Assembly (NCBI GenBank): GCA_032716605.1
Contig: CM064495.1
Coordinates: 21,934,586-21,998,585 of the forward strand
From: Paralithodes platypus
Lineage: Eukaryota > Arthropoda > Malacostraca > Decapoda > Lithodidae
DNA length: 64,000 nt
Direction: 5' to 3'
The position numbers and the translations under genes are program-made. Below are positions 20,977 through 32,340 of the stretch, piece by piece. How positions within the stretch are numbered: the stretch's first letter is position 1; every line of letters starts with the position of its first letter. Under the pieces are notes generated by a model, which worked only from the letters and a program-made list of their open reading frames with translations, did not search any database and was not told the DNA's origin.

Positions 20977-22610
20977 TTTCTATGTGAGTGAGGGAGACAA
21001 AAGGCAGAACTACCTGTGACAATTGCCTTCCTCAGAATTGAAAGAGTGACAGGGCCTAATCAAGGGACGTTCGAGCCAAAATGCCAGGACATACAGAGTT
21101 TGAAACAATTTAAGATATAGGAAGTGGGAAAGACTGATTCTGGGAGAGAGTTCCAGAGCTCAGCTGTTGAATAGAAAAAAGATTGAGAATAACGTTTCAC
21201 TCTTGGGTTGGAGAGTTGCACAGCATAGGGTGGGGTTGTGTTACAAGATGGGTACTAAGTGCTCTACCAAGGGGGGGTGGTATACACTGATAGATCTCTG
21301 AGGAACACTGATTATTGTAATAGCTGTAGAATAGCGAGAGAGATGCAACATAACGGTGAAGAGAGAGAGATTGAAGAGAATTGGTGAGTGGACGTAAGTT
21401 AATGAGACGGAAGGCATTCTTTTCTACTTTGTCTAGAAGTGCTGTGTGAGAGGATCCCTCCCATAAGTGTGAACAATACTCGATACATGGACGCTCTGTG
21501 CAAGAAGCTGCACAGGGGTAAAAAACACCAGGAGGCGGTTGAGCACACCCAGCTACTGGGAAGCTGTTTTAGCAAGAGAGCTATTATGATCTTTCAAAGA
21601 GAGATCAGAAAAGAAAGAGACACCAAGAATATTAAAGAGAAGATGAGGGGTTAATTTTGATGTTGTTGAAGAGTAGGTCATAGTATTCTGGAAGGGGTTG
21701 ACGAGTAAACCGATGGAGAAATTGAGTTTTGGAAGCATTGAAAGTAACAAGGTTTTCTCTTCCTCAGTTTGAGATAGTAGAGAGATCAGAAGATAGGTGC
21801 TCTATGGACTCCTTACATAAGTTTTGGAGTTCCTGCTGTGTATGTTGTTGGGGAAGTAGAGTTGAATAGTGTAATGTAGAGTCGTCAGCATATGAGTAAA
21901 TGGGGCTGGAGGTGCAGTTGAGAAGGTCGTTAATGAATAATAGTAAGATAATTGGAGATAGGACAGAACCCTGAGGAACACCAGAGTTGATAGGTTGAGA
22001 AAGTGATTGGTGGCCATCCACAACCGCAGCTATAGAACGATCGGAAAGGAAATTTAGAGGCAAAGGTATAGATGGAGGGATAGAAACCGAAGGAGGGTAG
22101 TTTGGAAAAAAGGTATTTGTGCCAAACTCTATCGAAGGCCTTTGATATGTCTAGCGCAACACCAAAAGTCTCACCGAAGTCCCGATTGGAGGATGACCAA
22201 GAGTTAGTAAGAGAAGACAGATATTTTGAGGTAAAAACAGTTTAAACAAATTTAGAGATGCAAGAAATCAGAGCAATTAGACGATAGTTGGAGGGCTGAG
22301 AGTGGTCACCCTTCTTTGGGACAGGTTGAATGAGAGCGAACTTCCAGCAAGAAGGTAATATGTTAGAGGAGAGACAGAGACGGAAGAGTTTGCCTAGGCA
22401 GGGAGTCAGTACGGAAGCCAAATTTTTGAGATAACTGATATCTTTCTGTCTCTTAATGGCTCATCAAGCTGGTCTAGAACATTTGTCTTTCTCAAGAATT
22501 CTCTTAAGTCCTTAACCCGGGAAAGGCAAAGATCCTCATAATAGGTTTGATAGGCAAAGGCGAGAGTTCTCTTAAGAGCCAAGGCATAACAAAAACATTC
22601 AAAGCACCCC
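20977..22610 (-). pseudogene. LINE family J, copy 2: RT with YADD box, frameshifted
   Basis: The minus strand reads, across several frames: a pre-RT segment (YYEDLCLSRVKDLREFL), RT fingers (ISKAFDRVWHK), SGVPQGSVLSP, the catalytic box SYADDSTLHYS, then the C-terminal tail matching copies 1, 3 and 4. Non-LTR RT copies RNA onto nicked target DNA. Many frameshifts and stops make this copy inactive. Its 3' end at 20978-20991 (CTATGTGAGTGAGG) is the intact version of the site hit by the solo LTR at 10704. Confidence 0.85.
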
Positions 22611-22619
22611 ACTGGCACT

Positions 22620-23399
22620 CAAAACAAAGCAATATGTGATTACATATGTCCCTTCCATAACTCCTATCACTCCTCCACATGTGTCCCCCCCCTCCCCTTT
22701 TGCCCCCTCCTCAATGATCGGGTATTTTTCCTATTATTCCCAATATTTATCGAGTATTTTCTCGTTGAGGACGGCTGGGAGAGAGGAGGGAGGATGAGGG
22801 AGTGTTTCCCCTACCCTGTAGCCAGTCTGAGACATCCCCTAATCTCTCAGTGGCATACAAGACATGAGAGACGTAGGAGGTATGTCTCTCACTGGTCTGA
22901 GTCAGATTACGACCACGGGGCTAAAATATACGTTTCTCACCAGCCAATTGCTGTTACCACTTATTTTATTGATTATCAATGTTCATATGTTCATATTGAA
23001 AGTAAAATAGGCACATATAGATAAGTAATTATGTTATTTATGGTAAATATGACAATTTTTGTCAGAAACAAAGCAAATACCTTCGCCTGGTGGGACCTTT
23101 GAAATACCAAGGCTTCGCCATCCTTGGGTTAATGCCTTCTGACACACAGGAGATCTCGTGCTACTGAAGGTGTAGAGGGGAGATTGAGGAGTAAGTTCTA
23201 AGCTCATGTTGAGCGCACAAACTTGTGGTGTCGTGGGAAAGACAGGGAATACAGGACAAGGTGAGACAAGCAATAATAATCTTGATCACAAACAGTGGTT
23301 TAGAGTGGGTAAGGGAACATTGGAAAGGGAACAACTGCCCTTGAACTAATGTCCGTGGTAGGATTAGGAAGTTAGTAGGGGACAGATGGGTTAGTAACT
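22620..23399. other. Stretch without recognised gene
   Basis: Holds a pyrimidine-rich tract (about 22685-22710) and no supported coding region. A 29-bp segment at 23249-23277 recurs at about 27925-27953 on the far side of the CR1-like LINE. Confidence 0.4.
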
Positions 23400-24574
23400 G
23401 AGGGGGGAATAAAATAAAGTTATTCATTTACAAACGCAGTCAGTCGCGGGTTTGATGAGAGATATTTGTCTAGGTGAAGTTTAAATGAATCAATGGTGCT
23501 GCATTCTATAAAGTCTCGGGGAAGCCCATTCCACAAGTTGACAACTCGATTGAAGAAGATATTCTTAGATTCGTGTGAGTTAAAAGATTTACCAATAATT
23601 TTGCAACCGTTTCCTCGCAAGTAATTAGATTGGTCGATAGTGAAGTACTTACTACAGCTCATATTATCGATGCCTTTGATGATTTTGAACACTTGAATTA
23701 CGTCGCCTCTTAATCTGCGCTGGGTTAAAGGAAATAGATTTAATTCTCTATGACGCTCCTCGTATGGTTTGTTCTTTAGGCTAGGTATTATTTTGGTAAC
23801 TCTACGTTGAACTCGTTCTAGCTTGTCTATATCTTTTTGGTAATAAGGGCACCAGGATTGAACGCAGTATTCCAGAAGAGGGCGGACAAAGGAATTGTAA
23901 ACGGTTAGGATAACTTCTTTGGATTTATGCTCAAATGACCTGCCTATAAAGCCAATTATTTTGTTTGTCTTCTCAACAACTTCTGAACATTGTTGACTCA
24001 GTTTGATGTTACTCGATGTTGTTACTCCCAGATCGAATAGTTTGCTTTCTCATTTAGGTATCCGATTTGTAGTACTTTACATTTATTCGCATTGAAACTC
24101 ATTTGCCAAACTTGGGCCCAACATGACAACTTATCTAGATTGTGCTGCATATCGTCAACTTGTTCTTTTGAGAGTACGCTATTTGCAATTTTTGTATCGT
24201 CGTCAAATTTTGAGATTGTATAGGTGAGACCCTAATCTATGTCGTTGATGTGAATTAGAAAGATAATTGGTCCTAGTACCGATCCCTGGGGTACCCCGCT
24301 ACTTACATTAGTCCATTGAGATGCCTTACCATTTATGACTACTCTTTGCTTTCTGTCGCTGAGCCAATTTTCTATCCATTTCAACACACCGTCTTGTATT
24401 CCATGCGCTTTTAGTTTTAGCAGTAAACGTTTGTGGGGAACTTTGTCAAAGGCCTTTTGAAAATCAAGGTATATAATATCTACAGCTTTACTCTCATCGT
24501 AGAGGTTGAGGATATCGTGGAAGAAGTCTAAGAGGTTTGTTAAACAGGAACGTTTTTTACGAAAGTATCTTTAA

Positions 24575-24988
24575 CCCACTGAACCCCAGCTATTTAATAA
24601 TAAATGTACACCCCAGGACCAGGGGGTTGTACAAATTTTGTTCTCTCCAGAAAACACCAGGAATGGGTTGGAAATGAAGGAAAACCCACAAAAAACCGAT
24701 CCCCTAGGTCATTAAGGGGTCCTACGGTGCGCCCGAAAGTCAGAATTAACATGGGGATATGGGTAGGCAAAAACAGGTTTTTGCACACTCACGCGCACGC
24801 GGTTGGACTTTGAGAGTTGTCAACCATTGGCATTGTTGCGTGGGATACTTACACAGTTCCCATACAAATCTGAGCCCTCTAGGTGCCATAGGACTGGAGT
24901 AATTAGCCAGGACGCACCTTATGCGTCCCTGAGGTTTAGCGTTACATATATTGCGGACGCAAACCATGCGTCGCTGGGGTTCAGTGGG
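24575..24988. mobile_element. 414-bp TTAA-target MITE in the CR1-like LINE
   Basis: Perfect 16-bp terminal inverted repeats (CCCACTGAACCCCAGC) flanked by TTAA (24571-24574, 24989-24992). LINE RT sequence is recognisable immediately on both sides. No coding capacity; a piggyBac-like helper is inferred from the target. Confidence 0.9.
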
Positions 24989-25649
24989 TTAATCCTCTAA
25001 GTGTTTTACGAGTCTGTCTCTTATGAGTGTTTCTAGCATTTTACATACAACTGAGGTTAAGCTAATTGGACGATAGTTACTGGGTAGGGATTTGCTGCCT
25101 TTTTTTTAATATCGGTGTTACGTTGGCTAGCTTCCACTGATCAGGCATAGTTCCAGATTGCAAGGATTTATTGAATAGTAATGTCAGTGGTTTGGAGAGC
25201 TCATCCTTAGCTTCCTTTAGAATTCTAGGTGAGATTGTATCAGGTCCAGGCGTTTTATTTACCTTCAGTTTATCTAAACAATTCAATACTTCTCTCTCTG
25301 TAACAGTGATATTGCTTAGAATATCTGAATTATCAATCTGAATCGGCGATGGTGTATGGATATCACTGAGGTCTTCTGTTGTAAAAACTGATGCAAAGAA
25401 GGTATTGAGGGCATTACTCATTTGTACTTCGTCTTTGGTGTATTCTCCATTTTCATTGACTAACGGACCAACAGTTGAAGTAACTACTTTTTTCTTTCTG
25501 ATATAACTAGAGAATTATTTTGGGTTTGTTTTACTTTGATTCGCAACATGTAACTCCAGGGTCTTTTCATTTTGCTTAATTAACTTCTTGGCTTTGCGTC
25601 GTAGCTCTACAAATTTCACCCGTTCTTCGTCATTTTGTGAGGATTTTAA

Positions 25650-26123
25650 CCCTCCAGACCCGGTTGGGCTCTGAGGCCTCCATAAAAAATACACCCCGCG
25701 CTACCCGGTAGGGCTCTGAGGCTCCGGCAGCTTGAAAGCCTGTAAGCTTGGTGTGCGAGGCGTCCGTCCGACGCATGTAAAAAAAAATCGGCTGGACCGA
25801 CGCCGCGCATCTCCGACCACAAGAAGGAGAGCGTCGCTTGTTCGTGTGTGCCTGTATGTTATTGTTAAGAAAAGTAGTGTAAAGTGGCTGTTTTTGCCAC
25901 AAAGTTATCTCCAATGAAATCGTCATCACAACTGAACCAGTTGACTTAGAGAGCTCTACTTAACGTCATTCTACAGGTACGAAACACATCTACACTTCGG
26001 GATGCGCGGAAATGCGGAAGCAGTCAAAATAACAAAGATACGGTAGCCTAGGCGTAGACGTTTTTCGGCCAAAACCCCCGGGTTTTTGGAATATATATGA
26101 AATAAATAGCCGGGGCTGGAGGG
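25650..26123. mobile_element. 474-bp TTAA-target MITE in the CR1-like LINE, second family
   Basis: Ends CCCTCCAGACCCGG and (complement) CCCTCCAGCCCCGG, one mismatch in 14, flanked by TTAA (25646-25649, 26124-26127). LINE sequence continues on both sides (KKFTND... to the left in minus reading, LRRKAKKLIKQNEK after it). The internal sequence differs from the MITEs at 24575 and 2380, so it is a separate family. Confidence 0.9.
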
Positions 26124-27256
26124 TTAATCTATCATTAGTAAACTTTTTAGCAAGCAGACAGTTTGAAATATCCTTATTCCACCATTTGGGCTTATTATTA
26201 TGGCCTGTATGCCGTATTTTCGATGGTATGCAGTCTTGCACAGCTTTTAGGTAAGTGGTTTCGAATAATTCCAAAGATGTATTTATGTTGTTATTGTTAA
26301 TTAAAAAGCTCCAGTCAGTTTCTTTAAACATAGCTCTAAGTTTATGAAAGTTTGCTCTCTTGAAATTGGGGACTTTTCGATGCTGCTATTTGTTTCGTTA
26401 CTAGTAAACTTTAGAGTGAAAGTTATCGTACGATGGTCGCTGTTACTGAATTCATCACCAACATTCAAATGCTCTATTAATTCTTCTTTTGTTGCAAGTA
26501 CAAGGTCAAGAACGTTATTACCACGGGTCAGCGATCGAACAAATTGATAGAGCGAACTCTCTTGCAAGTTCGCATACAAGTCATGTCCGGAGTGTGAAGT
26601 AAGAGTATCGCCCTACTTGGTCACAGGTAAATTAAAGTCGTCAAAAATTATGGTATCATGTGAGTTACTTACATCTGCAATTTGTTCGTAAATTTCTCGG
26701 TCAGTTTGCACTGATTGAGCTGGTGGTCTGTATATTGATGCAAGTATTATTTTTGCACCTTTATTATTCTTTATTAGCACAAAAGGTGTGTCGACGTTCA
26801 CAATTTGAGGTTTTGACAAGAGGGTCGGGTTAAGACTTTCTTTGATATAAAGTAAAACGCCACCTCCATTTCTATTTATTCGGCTTTTCTCAAACATTAC
26901 ATAACCGGGAAGTGAATACTCTGCTAAAAAGTTTCTATCTACTGTATTGAGCCAAGATTCTGTTATGCCAATCACATCATAATTTTCTGTAAATACTAGT
27001 TCCTCTAAATCTGAAAATTTATTGCGTGTGCTACGAGTGTTTGCATAGAAAACCTTTAAATTTGTTATTTTAGAACTCGCGGAACGCTCTTTAATAATAA
27101 TTTTGGTTCTGGTCGGATCTATATTTATGTTCATGGCTGTCCTCGGTCCTCACTGTCTTCGGTCCTCATCGCTGGCGGTCCTCGGTTGCCTCTGTTTTTT
27201 GCTTGGCGTTGGATGATTTATGTCACTGCTGCTTCTTCTTCTCGAATGGCGTTCTT

Positions 27257-27803
27257 TTATCCATGGCTGCGGACTGCTTGCTGCGGACTGCGTGCTGAAC
27301 CCACAGGGTTTAGATGAGTGCCATCCTTGTGAAACAGAGTAGGCTGGTTATAGAAATAATCCCAGAGGTTGATGAATTCAACTTCTTCCTTCAGACACAA
27401 ATATTTTAGTCGGCTGTTTGTGCTGAAGGCCTTGTCGTAGAATTTGTCAGGTGCGTCAATCTTGGGAAGAATGCCTGAGATGATGATATTCCTTGACTTG
27501 TTTTTGTAGTGCTGGATCATCTTGCGATATTTCTCCATCAGCTCTTCGGATCTGGTAAGCATGACGTCATTTGAACCAGCTTGGATGACAAAAAGGTATT
27601 TTCGTTTGCATCCTTTGTGGTATCTTCGAAGGCTTACGAAATGTCGTCCAGTCCAGCTCCTGGGATGCAAAATCTCTTTTATCGATTTGGGACTTTGTCG
27701 CAGAACTCTTCGACCTGTCCTCGTAGGATGGAATCCCCAACGAGCCTGGTCTCTTCTGGTTCGTCTTCCATCTCTACCAAGATCTCAAATCTGTTTGACA
27801 TTG
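27257..27803 (-). pseudogene. CR1-like ORF1: SGNH-type esterase domain (broken)
   Basis: The minus strand shows the three signature blocks of SGNH hydrolases: LVGDSILRG (the GDS Ser), VIQAGSNDV (the G-x-N-D Asn) and KDGTHLNPVG (the D-x-x-H dyad). The first block is in a different frame from the other two, separated by a stop and frameshift near 27680. In the CR1 group this ORF1 domain is thought to bind lipids or aid the RNP; its substrate is unknown. The N-terminal zinc finger or coiled-coil part, if it existed, is not recognisable. Confidence 0.75.
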
Positions 27804-27830
27804 TGACTGGTAGATGAAGGTGTCGGGGCT

Positions 27831-28660
27831 TGACCCAACATGCATGAGGGACACTTCTTTGAGTTATGTTTGAAGGATCTGTTCAGAGAGGGTCAGACAG
27901 GACGGACCAACACATAGAGACATGGAATATAGGATAAGGTGAGACAAGCAATCAAATTTACCCCAGGATAAGACCATGCCATAGACGATTTTACACTCAG
28001 GTAACCCCTTTTAGGTCTGGGTGGGACAAGGGTAAGATGAGAGAGAGTCAGCCCGACGACTCATGCGCAATCCTGGTGGCTAATCAAGTTATTCCTGTGT
28101 GTTTGGTGGTAGCAGGTAAGCCACCAACCGTGTCACTGGATATATTTGTGCCACAACGAAACCAGATACTCATTTTCGTCTGAGTGAGATGGAACTTCAC
28201 GGGGATTGGAGCATGTTCAACACTCCTGGGCTACTTGGACCTTGGTGGCAAGCCAAGGAAATTTCACCCACCCCATGTATGTGCGGCAACATCTGGTGTG
28301 CTGGATGCTCACCAATCCAGCTACTGATCAGACCCTACGTAGCTTAACCCCGCTGATCGAAAACAGCGTTGCCAACCACGCAGGCCGGGGTTGCCACGGA
28401 AAGTTAGTTAGTTAAAATAGGACTTCAGAGGCTATCAACCCTACTGGATTATTAAGCCAGCACACTGTAAGTCAAGAATAGCGTCAGAACTGGAGCCTCT
28501 CTGCGAGAACCCTAATACCTTGGCCACGGAAAGCTAAGATTGGGGTTGTTTTGGGTGATCCTATTGTCCTGTAACATCTGGCCAATCAGAGATCATACCT
28601 TACCAGCCCTCGCAAGGTGCGCTTAGTGGGGTTTGGGGCTTTAGCCAGTGACAAAAGGGG
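27831..28660. other. Stretch without recognised gene
   Basis: Near-unique-looking sequence with no supported coding region or paired terminal repeats. Confidence 0.4.
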
Positions 28661-29960
28661 TACTGGTTAAAGAGCTTCATCATTATTCATTAAGGCGATA
28701 TTGCTCACATGGACCTCCCTCGGATCCACGTCCTTCATATATCTGGTGATCTGGTGAAATTGGGAGTCTGGGCGAAGGAAAGCCCTACTCCGAACTTGGG
28801 TGGTGTCAGGTGGGGATGCTGCTGGGGGCGTTGAGGGTGTTGGAAATGTCCGCTGACTTTTATGATCTGGACCCATACTTATATTTTGATTATCTTATCT
28901 TACCATTTATTGTTCAATTTGTTTTAGTATACATTAGTTCTCTCTCTCTCTCCTTATTCTTACTTGCTAGTAACTATTTTGTTATAGTTAATAATGTGTC
29001 ACTTTTAAACCCTTTCAATAAATTGTGTCTTGCTACTGAAAGGCGATTTTGTTCTTATGTAATACTTGTATGTGTCAGATGCGTTTTAGAATATAGCAAA
29101 GAACCCTCTGAAATCGATAGAGGTACTTCTCAGCATGGATAACATCTCCTGGAATTTGCCTCATCGGATATATAGAGTTAATATAGGAGTTAAGGTAATT
29201 TTTGTTTAGGCAGTTTCTACCTTCATATGTTAAGGAAAAGCGGTCGAAAACTGGATGTTTCATATACTTGTCCTTCTTTCCTCTTCGTCGTAATGTTTCG
29301 CATCTCTTAATTGTGTTTCTAGTATCATATTTGTTTTTGATTACATGTACTCAAGGTCAGCCTAAATGAAAATAAACTCGTGTATTTAAAATGAATTCCT
29401 TGTATATTGTTCTACAATCCTCACTTGTATATATATCTTATATGGTATTACATCATCTGAATATTCTGTAGGTTTTGTACAAGTAAGTTATGTTTACATT
29501 TTGTTAGTATAAATAAAATTAAATATATTTTTATATATGTGTTATATTTATTTACTGAATCTCCACTACTATGTCATCATGACTGCTATCTCATGTCTTC
29601 CATATTTTCTATTAATATTTCTTTAATACTTAAATTATTATTTTGGGTTGATCCACTTGACAATATCCAATTTAACTAAACTCTTTCATGCACTGGAGGT
29701 CGCCGTTCATTATAAAAACATAGAATTATCTTAATCTCACAATTACTTCTCCAAAATTAGTTTTCTGATCACAACTCTCTCAAAGACAACTGTAGAGGTT
29801 GAAATAATTAAACTAAAGGTTCATAAACACCCCTGATGGTCACAATGCTTTTAATCCTTTCACTACGACCGACATAAATATACGTCCTCTGTATAAAAGG
29901 GCTACACTGCGACCGTCGTACATAATTATACGTTCTGGTAGTACCGGCTGAGTTGGCTGC
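28661..29960. repeat. Unnamed dispersed repeat R, copy 1
   Basis: Two blocks are shared in the same order with 47151-47775: a GC-richer block ending GGGGATGCTGCTGGGGG.GTTGAGGGTG (about 28810-28845), and a 3' block with CTCCAAAATTAGTTTTCT, CTCAAAGACAACTG.AGAGGTTGAA and CCCTGATGGTCACAA (about 29745-29850). Copy 1 has about 850 bp between the blocks, copy 2 much less. Element class unknown. Confidence 0.65.
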
Positions 29961-30440
29961 ACCAACCTGCCATGCTTGTTGCCAGACAATTCCAGGAGGT
30001 TCTAAACTTACCAACCATATTTACATCATACTTCTACCAAGGATGCTGGTTGCATTGGTTGAGGGAGGGTGTTTGTACAATGAAGAAGTGTTTTAAAGCT
30101 GCAAATCAACAAAAACAGGTCACTTCTCCAAGTAATTATGATTGCTATATACCAGGTACGAATATGTGGTGGTTCATTTCATCTTTATTTCAACAACTCC
30201 TACTCTTTTGTACGCGTAAAACATGATAAAATAAAATAAAATATCATTAAATTATCAAGAGTGGAATTTAAAGAGAATATATATTTTTGCTTGCGAATGT
30301 TAAGTTGGGGGGTCGGCTTTCAGCGACGAAACAAGCAACATTTGGTTGATTCTCCTAGGTGGTGTGAGGAGGTAGGGAGGGGATGGTGACTGTTATAGGG
30401 AGAGTTTCGACCAAATCCTTTCACTGGAATTCATTCCAAT
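29961..30440. other. Stretch without recognised gene
   Basis: No domain, TIR pair or tRNA-like box seen. It forms the left flank of the family A copy 2 LTR. Confidence 0.4.
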
Positions 30441-32121
30441 TGTGAAGCCTCCCGGCGCTGGCAGAATGGTTGCGTGGGGCATTGCAGCTCGCTAGCGCTC
30501 GCCAGGATGGGGGGATAGGCTACAGTTGTCCTAGAATGATCTGCTTTATTTCATTAGGGTCGTGTTGCCACAGACAGTCTAGAAATGGTCTTTGTTTTGG
30601 TCTGTGACCGCGCCTTATATTTTATATTCGCTATAATATAAATGTTGCTTGTGTGGGAGGCGAGCGAGAGAGGGCGAGGGGGTACACCTGGCAGCGGGGT
30701 GAGCTATGACGCGGCTCGCTTGGGCGCTGACGGCGTTGGCGGCCGGGTGATCAACTAGTCCCTGCCCATCGCGGCCTCGTGTTTTTTACCAGCTCAGAGC
30801 TTGCCTGACACGCGTATCGTCTACATCCTTTGCAATTCTGTCCCCCATACTCGCCACTTTGCATACTTTTTCTCTCTCTCGACTTCTCCTTTCTCATTCT
30901 CTAATCTTTATTAAACTCAACATCCCTTCTGGTTTCAGTAGACGTTCACCGTCGACCAGTCGTATTGTACGCGAAGCTCTCAGATATTTCTATGTATGAG
31001 GTTTGGAGAGACAGACTTTTCCGTGTGTGTCCTCTCTCGGGAAGGTTGTAGACCGGTATATGTCTCCCTGGCAAGGTGTTGAGTGATTCTGCTTGGTTAT
31101 CTAAAGCTAGACTGGGGGGTAAGGTTACTGTGTCGTTGTCTCCGATGTGTGCAGTGTTAGCTAAGCCCTGCACGACATCGACAGGTACTGTGGGAGCCTA
31201 AGTTGTCTTCGGGTGGGTTTACTTTGCGAGCACAGCGCTGTGGTGTGAGAGGGCCATAGCCTATCCCTCACAACATAGTGCTGCCTCTTTGTGTTGACTT
31301 CTGAGGGATCGCCAGGATAGAACTAGGTACTAGAGACCTAGATTTATCAAGAGAGCATCCCTGTCATATAACGTAATCTTCATTATACCACCTTCGGACA
31401 ACGTTAGGCTACGAGCCGCATGCTCGCCCATTGTTGCCCTGCCTTGATACCCCAGCTAGACTTTATTAACTGAGCAGACACTGGTTAGAGATAAGCCCCC
31501 ATTATTATATGTATGCAACATTATTATTCACTGCACTTTTGAGCCGAGGTTGTTGTTGAGTCGCACAACCCTAGTAGGCTGTTGCGTTGTGTCACGAAGC
31601 ATTTCTTTAGTTGTCGAGCATTACTACCTTTGCGCAGCTTTTATTATTCGCCAGCCTATTATTACTATATGTCCTAGTATTTATTGTGACCCGTATTCTG
31701 CATTATAATTGTTCAAGATTCTTTACGAACATCTTCCCAGCATCAGACTTATTTCAGAAGTTTCCAGTTGATGTTGCAGGACTAGCATTGCACTTTCTTT
31801 AATACAGGAGTGCCAGTTATTTGAGTATCTACCGTAACGTTAATTAATCACGTTAACTATCTTTTCTTTGTGTAACCTAATTGAGTAATCTTTTACTGTT
31901 TGAGAATAGGCTGTTTCATCGAGCGTCAGCCTAGTGTGTGTGCACCAGTTACCGAGTCGTAGGATACCTCGTTGTCCAGGCACGACTCAGGGCGGTAATG
32001 GTGTTTTGTTTTCCAGTGTGTAAGGCAGGGGTTGGATCTAGTGTTACCGTTGTTGCATTTTTTGACATTATCTAGTCCAATGTTGAAGAGCCCTGTGTCT
32101 TTGAGAACCTGGATCGTAACA
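30441..32121 (+). repeat. 5' LTR of family A, copy 2 (1681 bp)
   Basis: Begins TGTGAAGCCTCCCGG and ends ATCGTAACA. Highly similar to the LTR at 4799-6501. Contains the conserved stem-loop at 31316-31348. In the intact element it would carry promoter and polyadenylation signals. Confidence 0.9.
31316..31348 (+). other. Conserved LTR stem-loop (family A copy 2)
   Basis: GATAGA with TTTATC (one G-U), A/A mismatch, CTAGGT with ACCTAG, loop ACTAGAG; 33 nt. Confidence 0.7.
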
Positions 32122-32123
32122 AA

Positions 32124-32140
32124 TGGCGACCTAGCTCAGG
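32124..32140 (+). other. Primer-binding-like site, family A copy 2
   Basis: TGGCGACCTAGCTCAGG begins two bases after the LTR end. The same TGGCGACC lies at the same offset in copy 1 and in family B, so the tRNA primer is probably shared. I do not name the tRNA. Confidence 0.7.
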
Positions 32141-32340
32141 ATCTTGTGAACTAAGAGATAATTGCAGGATTGTTGTGGTCATTTGTTTTATTGAGGAATA
32201 TAGTGGGCACGTTAATTTTTTTTGGCAAAGTAGTATAGCACTTGAGAGTCTTCAGACATTTTTGGCAAGTGAATAGTGCTACATAAGAGTTTGGGGTACT
32301 TCTTTTCTGAATATTGTGGTGAAATTTTGTTGTGAGCATC

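Larger units (their letters stand above)
23420..27134 (-). pseudogene. CR1-like ORF2: endonuclease and reverse transcriptase (broken)
   Basis: Endonuclease blocks: YANTRSTRNK, ITESWL, GGGVLLYIK, ASIYRPP, a DDFNLP motif where GDFNLP is expected, and SDHR. RT blocks: NKTPGPDTISPRIL, NYRPISLTSVVCKMLE, FRKKRSCLTNLLDF, LDFQKAFDKVPH, SGVPQGSVLGP and a catalytic box read as FDDD in place of FADD. The tail (VRPLLEYCVQSW, LERVQRRVTK, RRLRGDVIQVFKI, FFNRVVNLWNGLP) ends at NPRLTAFVNE. Two MITEs, a stop near the catalytic box and frameshifts make it inactive. It would nick target DNA and prime cDNA synthesis. Confidence 0.85.
23400..27830 (-). mobile_element. CR1-like LINE, near full length but degenerate, carrying two MITEs
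   Basis: Read on the minus strand: an ORF1 with an esterase-like domain (27803-27257), an ORF2 with an AP-type endonuclease (27134-26310) and reverse transcriptase (25421-23420), then a short 3' UTR. An ORF1 esterase domain is characteristic of the CR1 group. Two TTAA-flanked MITEs (24575-24988 and 25650-26123) sit inside ORF2. Stops and frameshifts are present in both ORFs. Confidence 0.85.
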
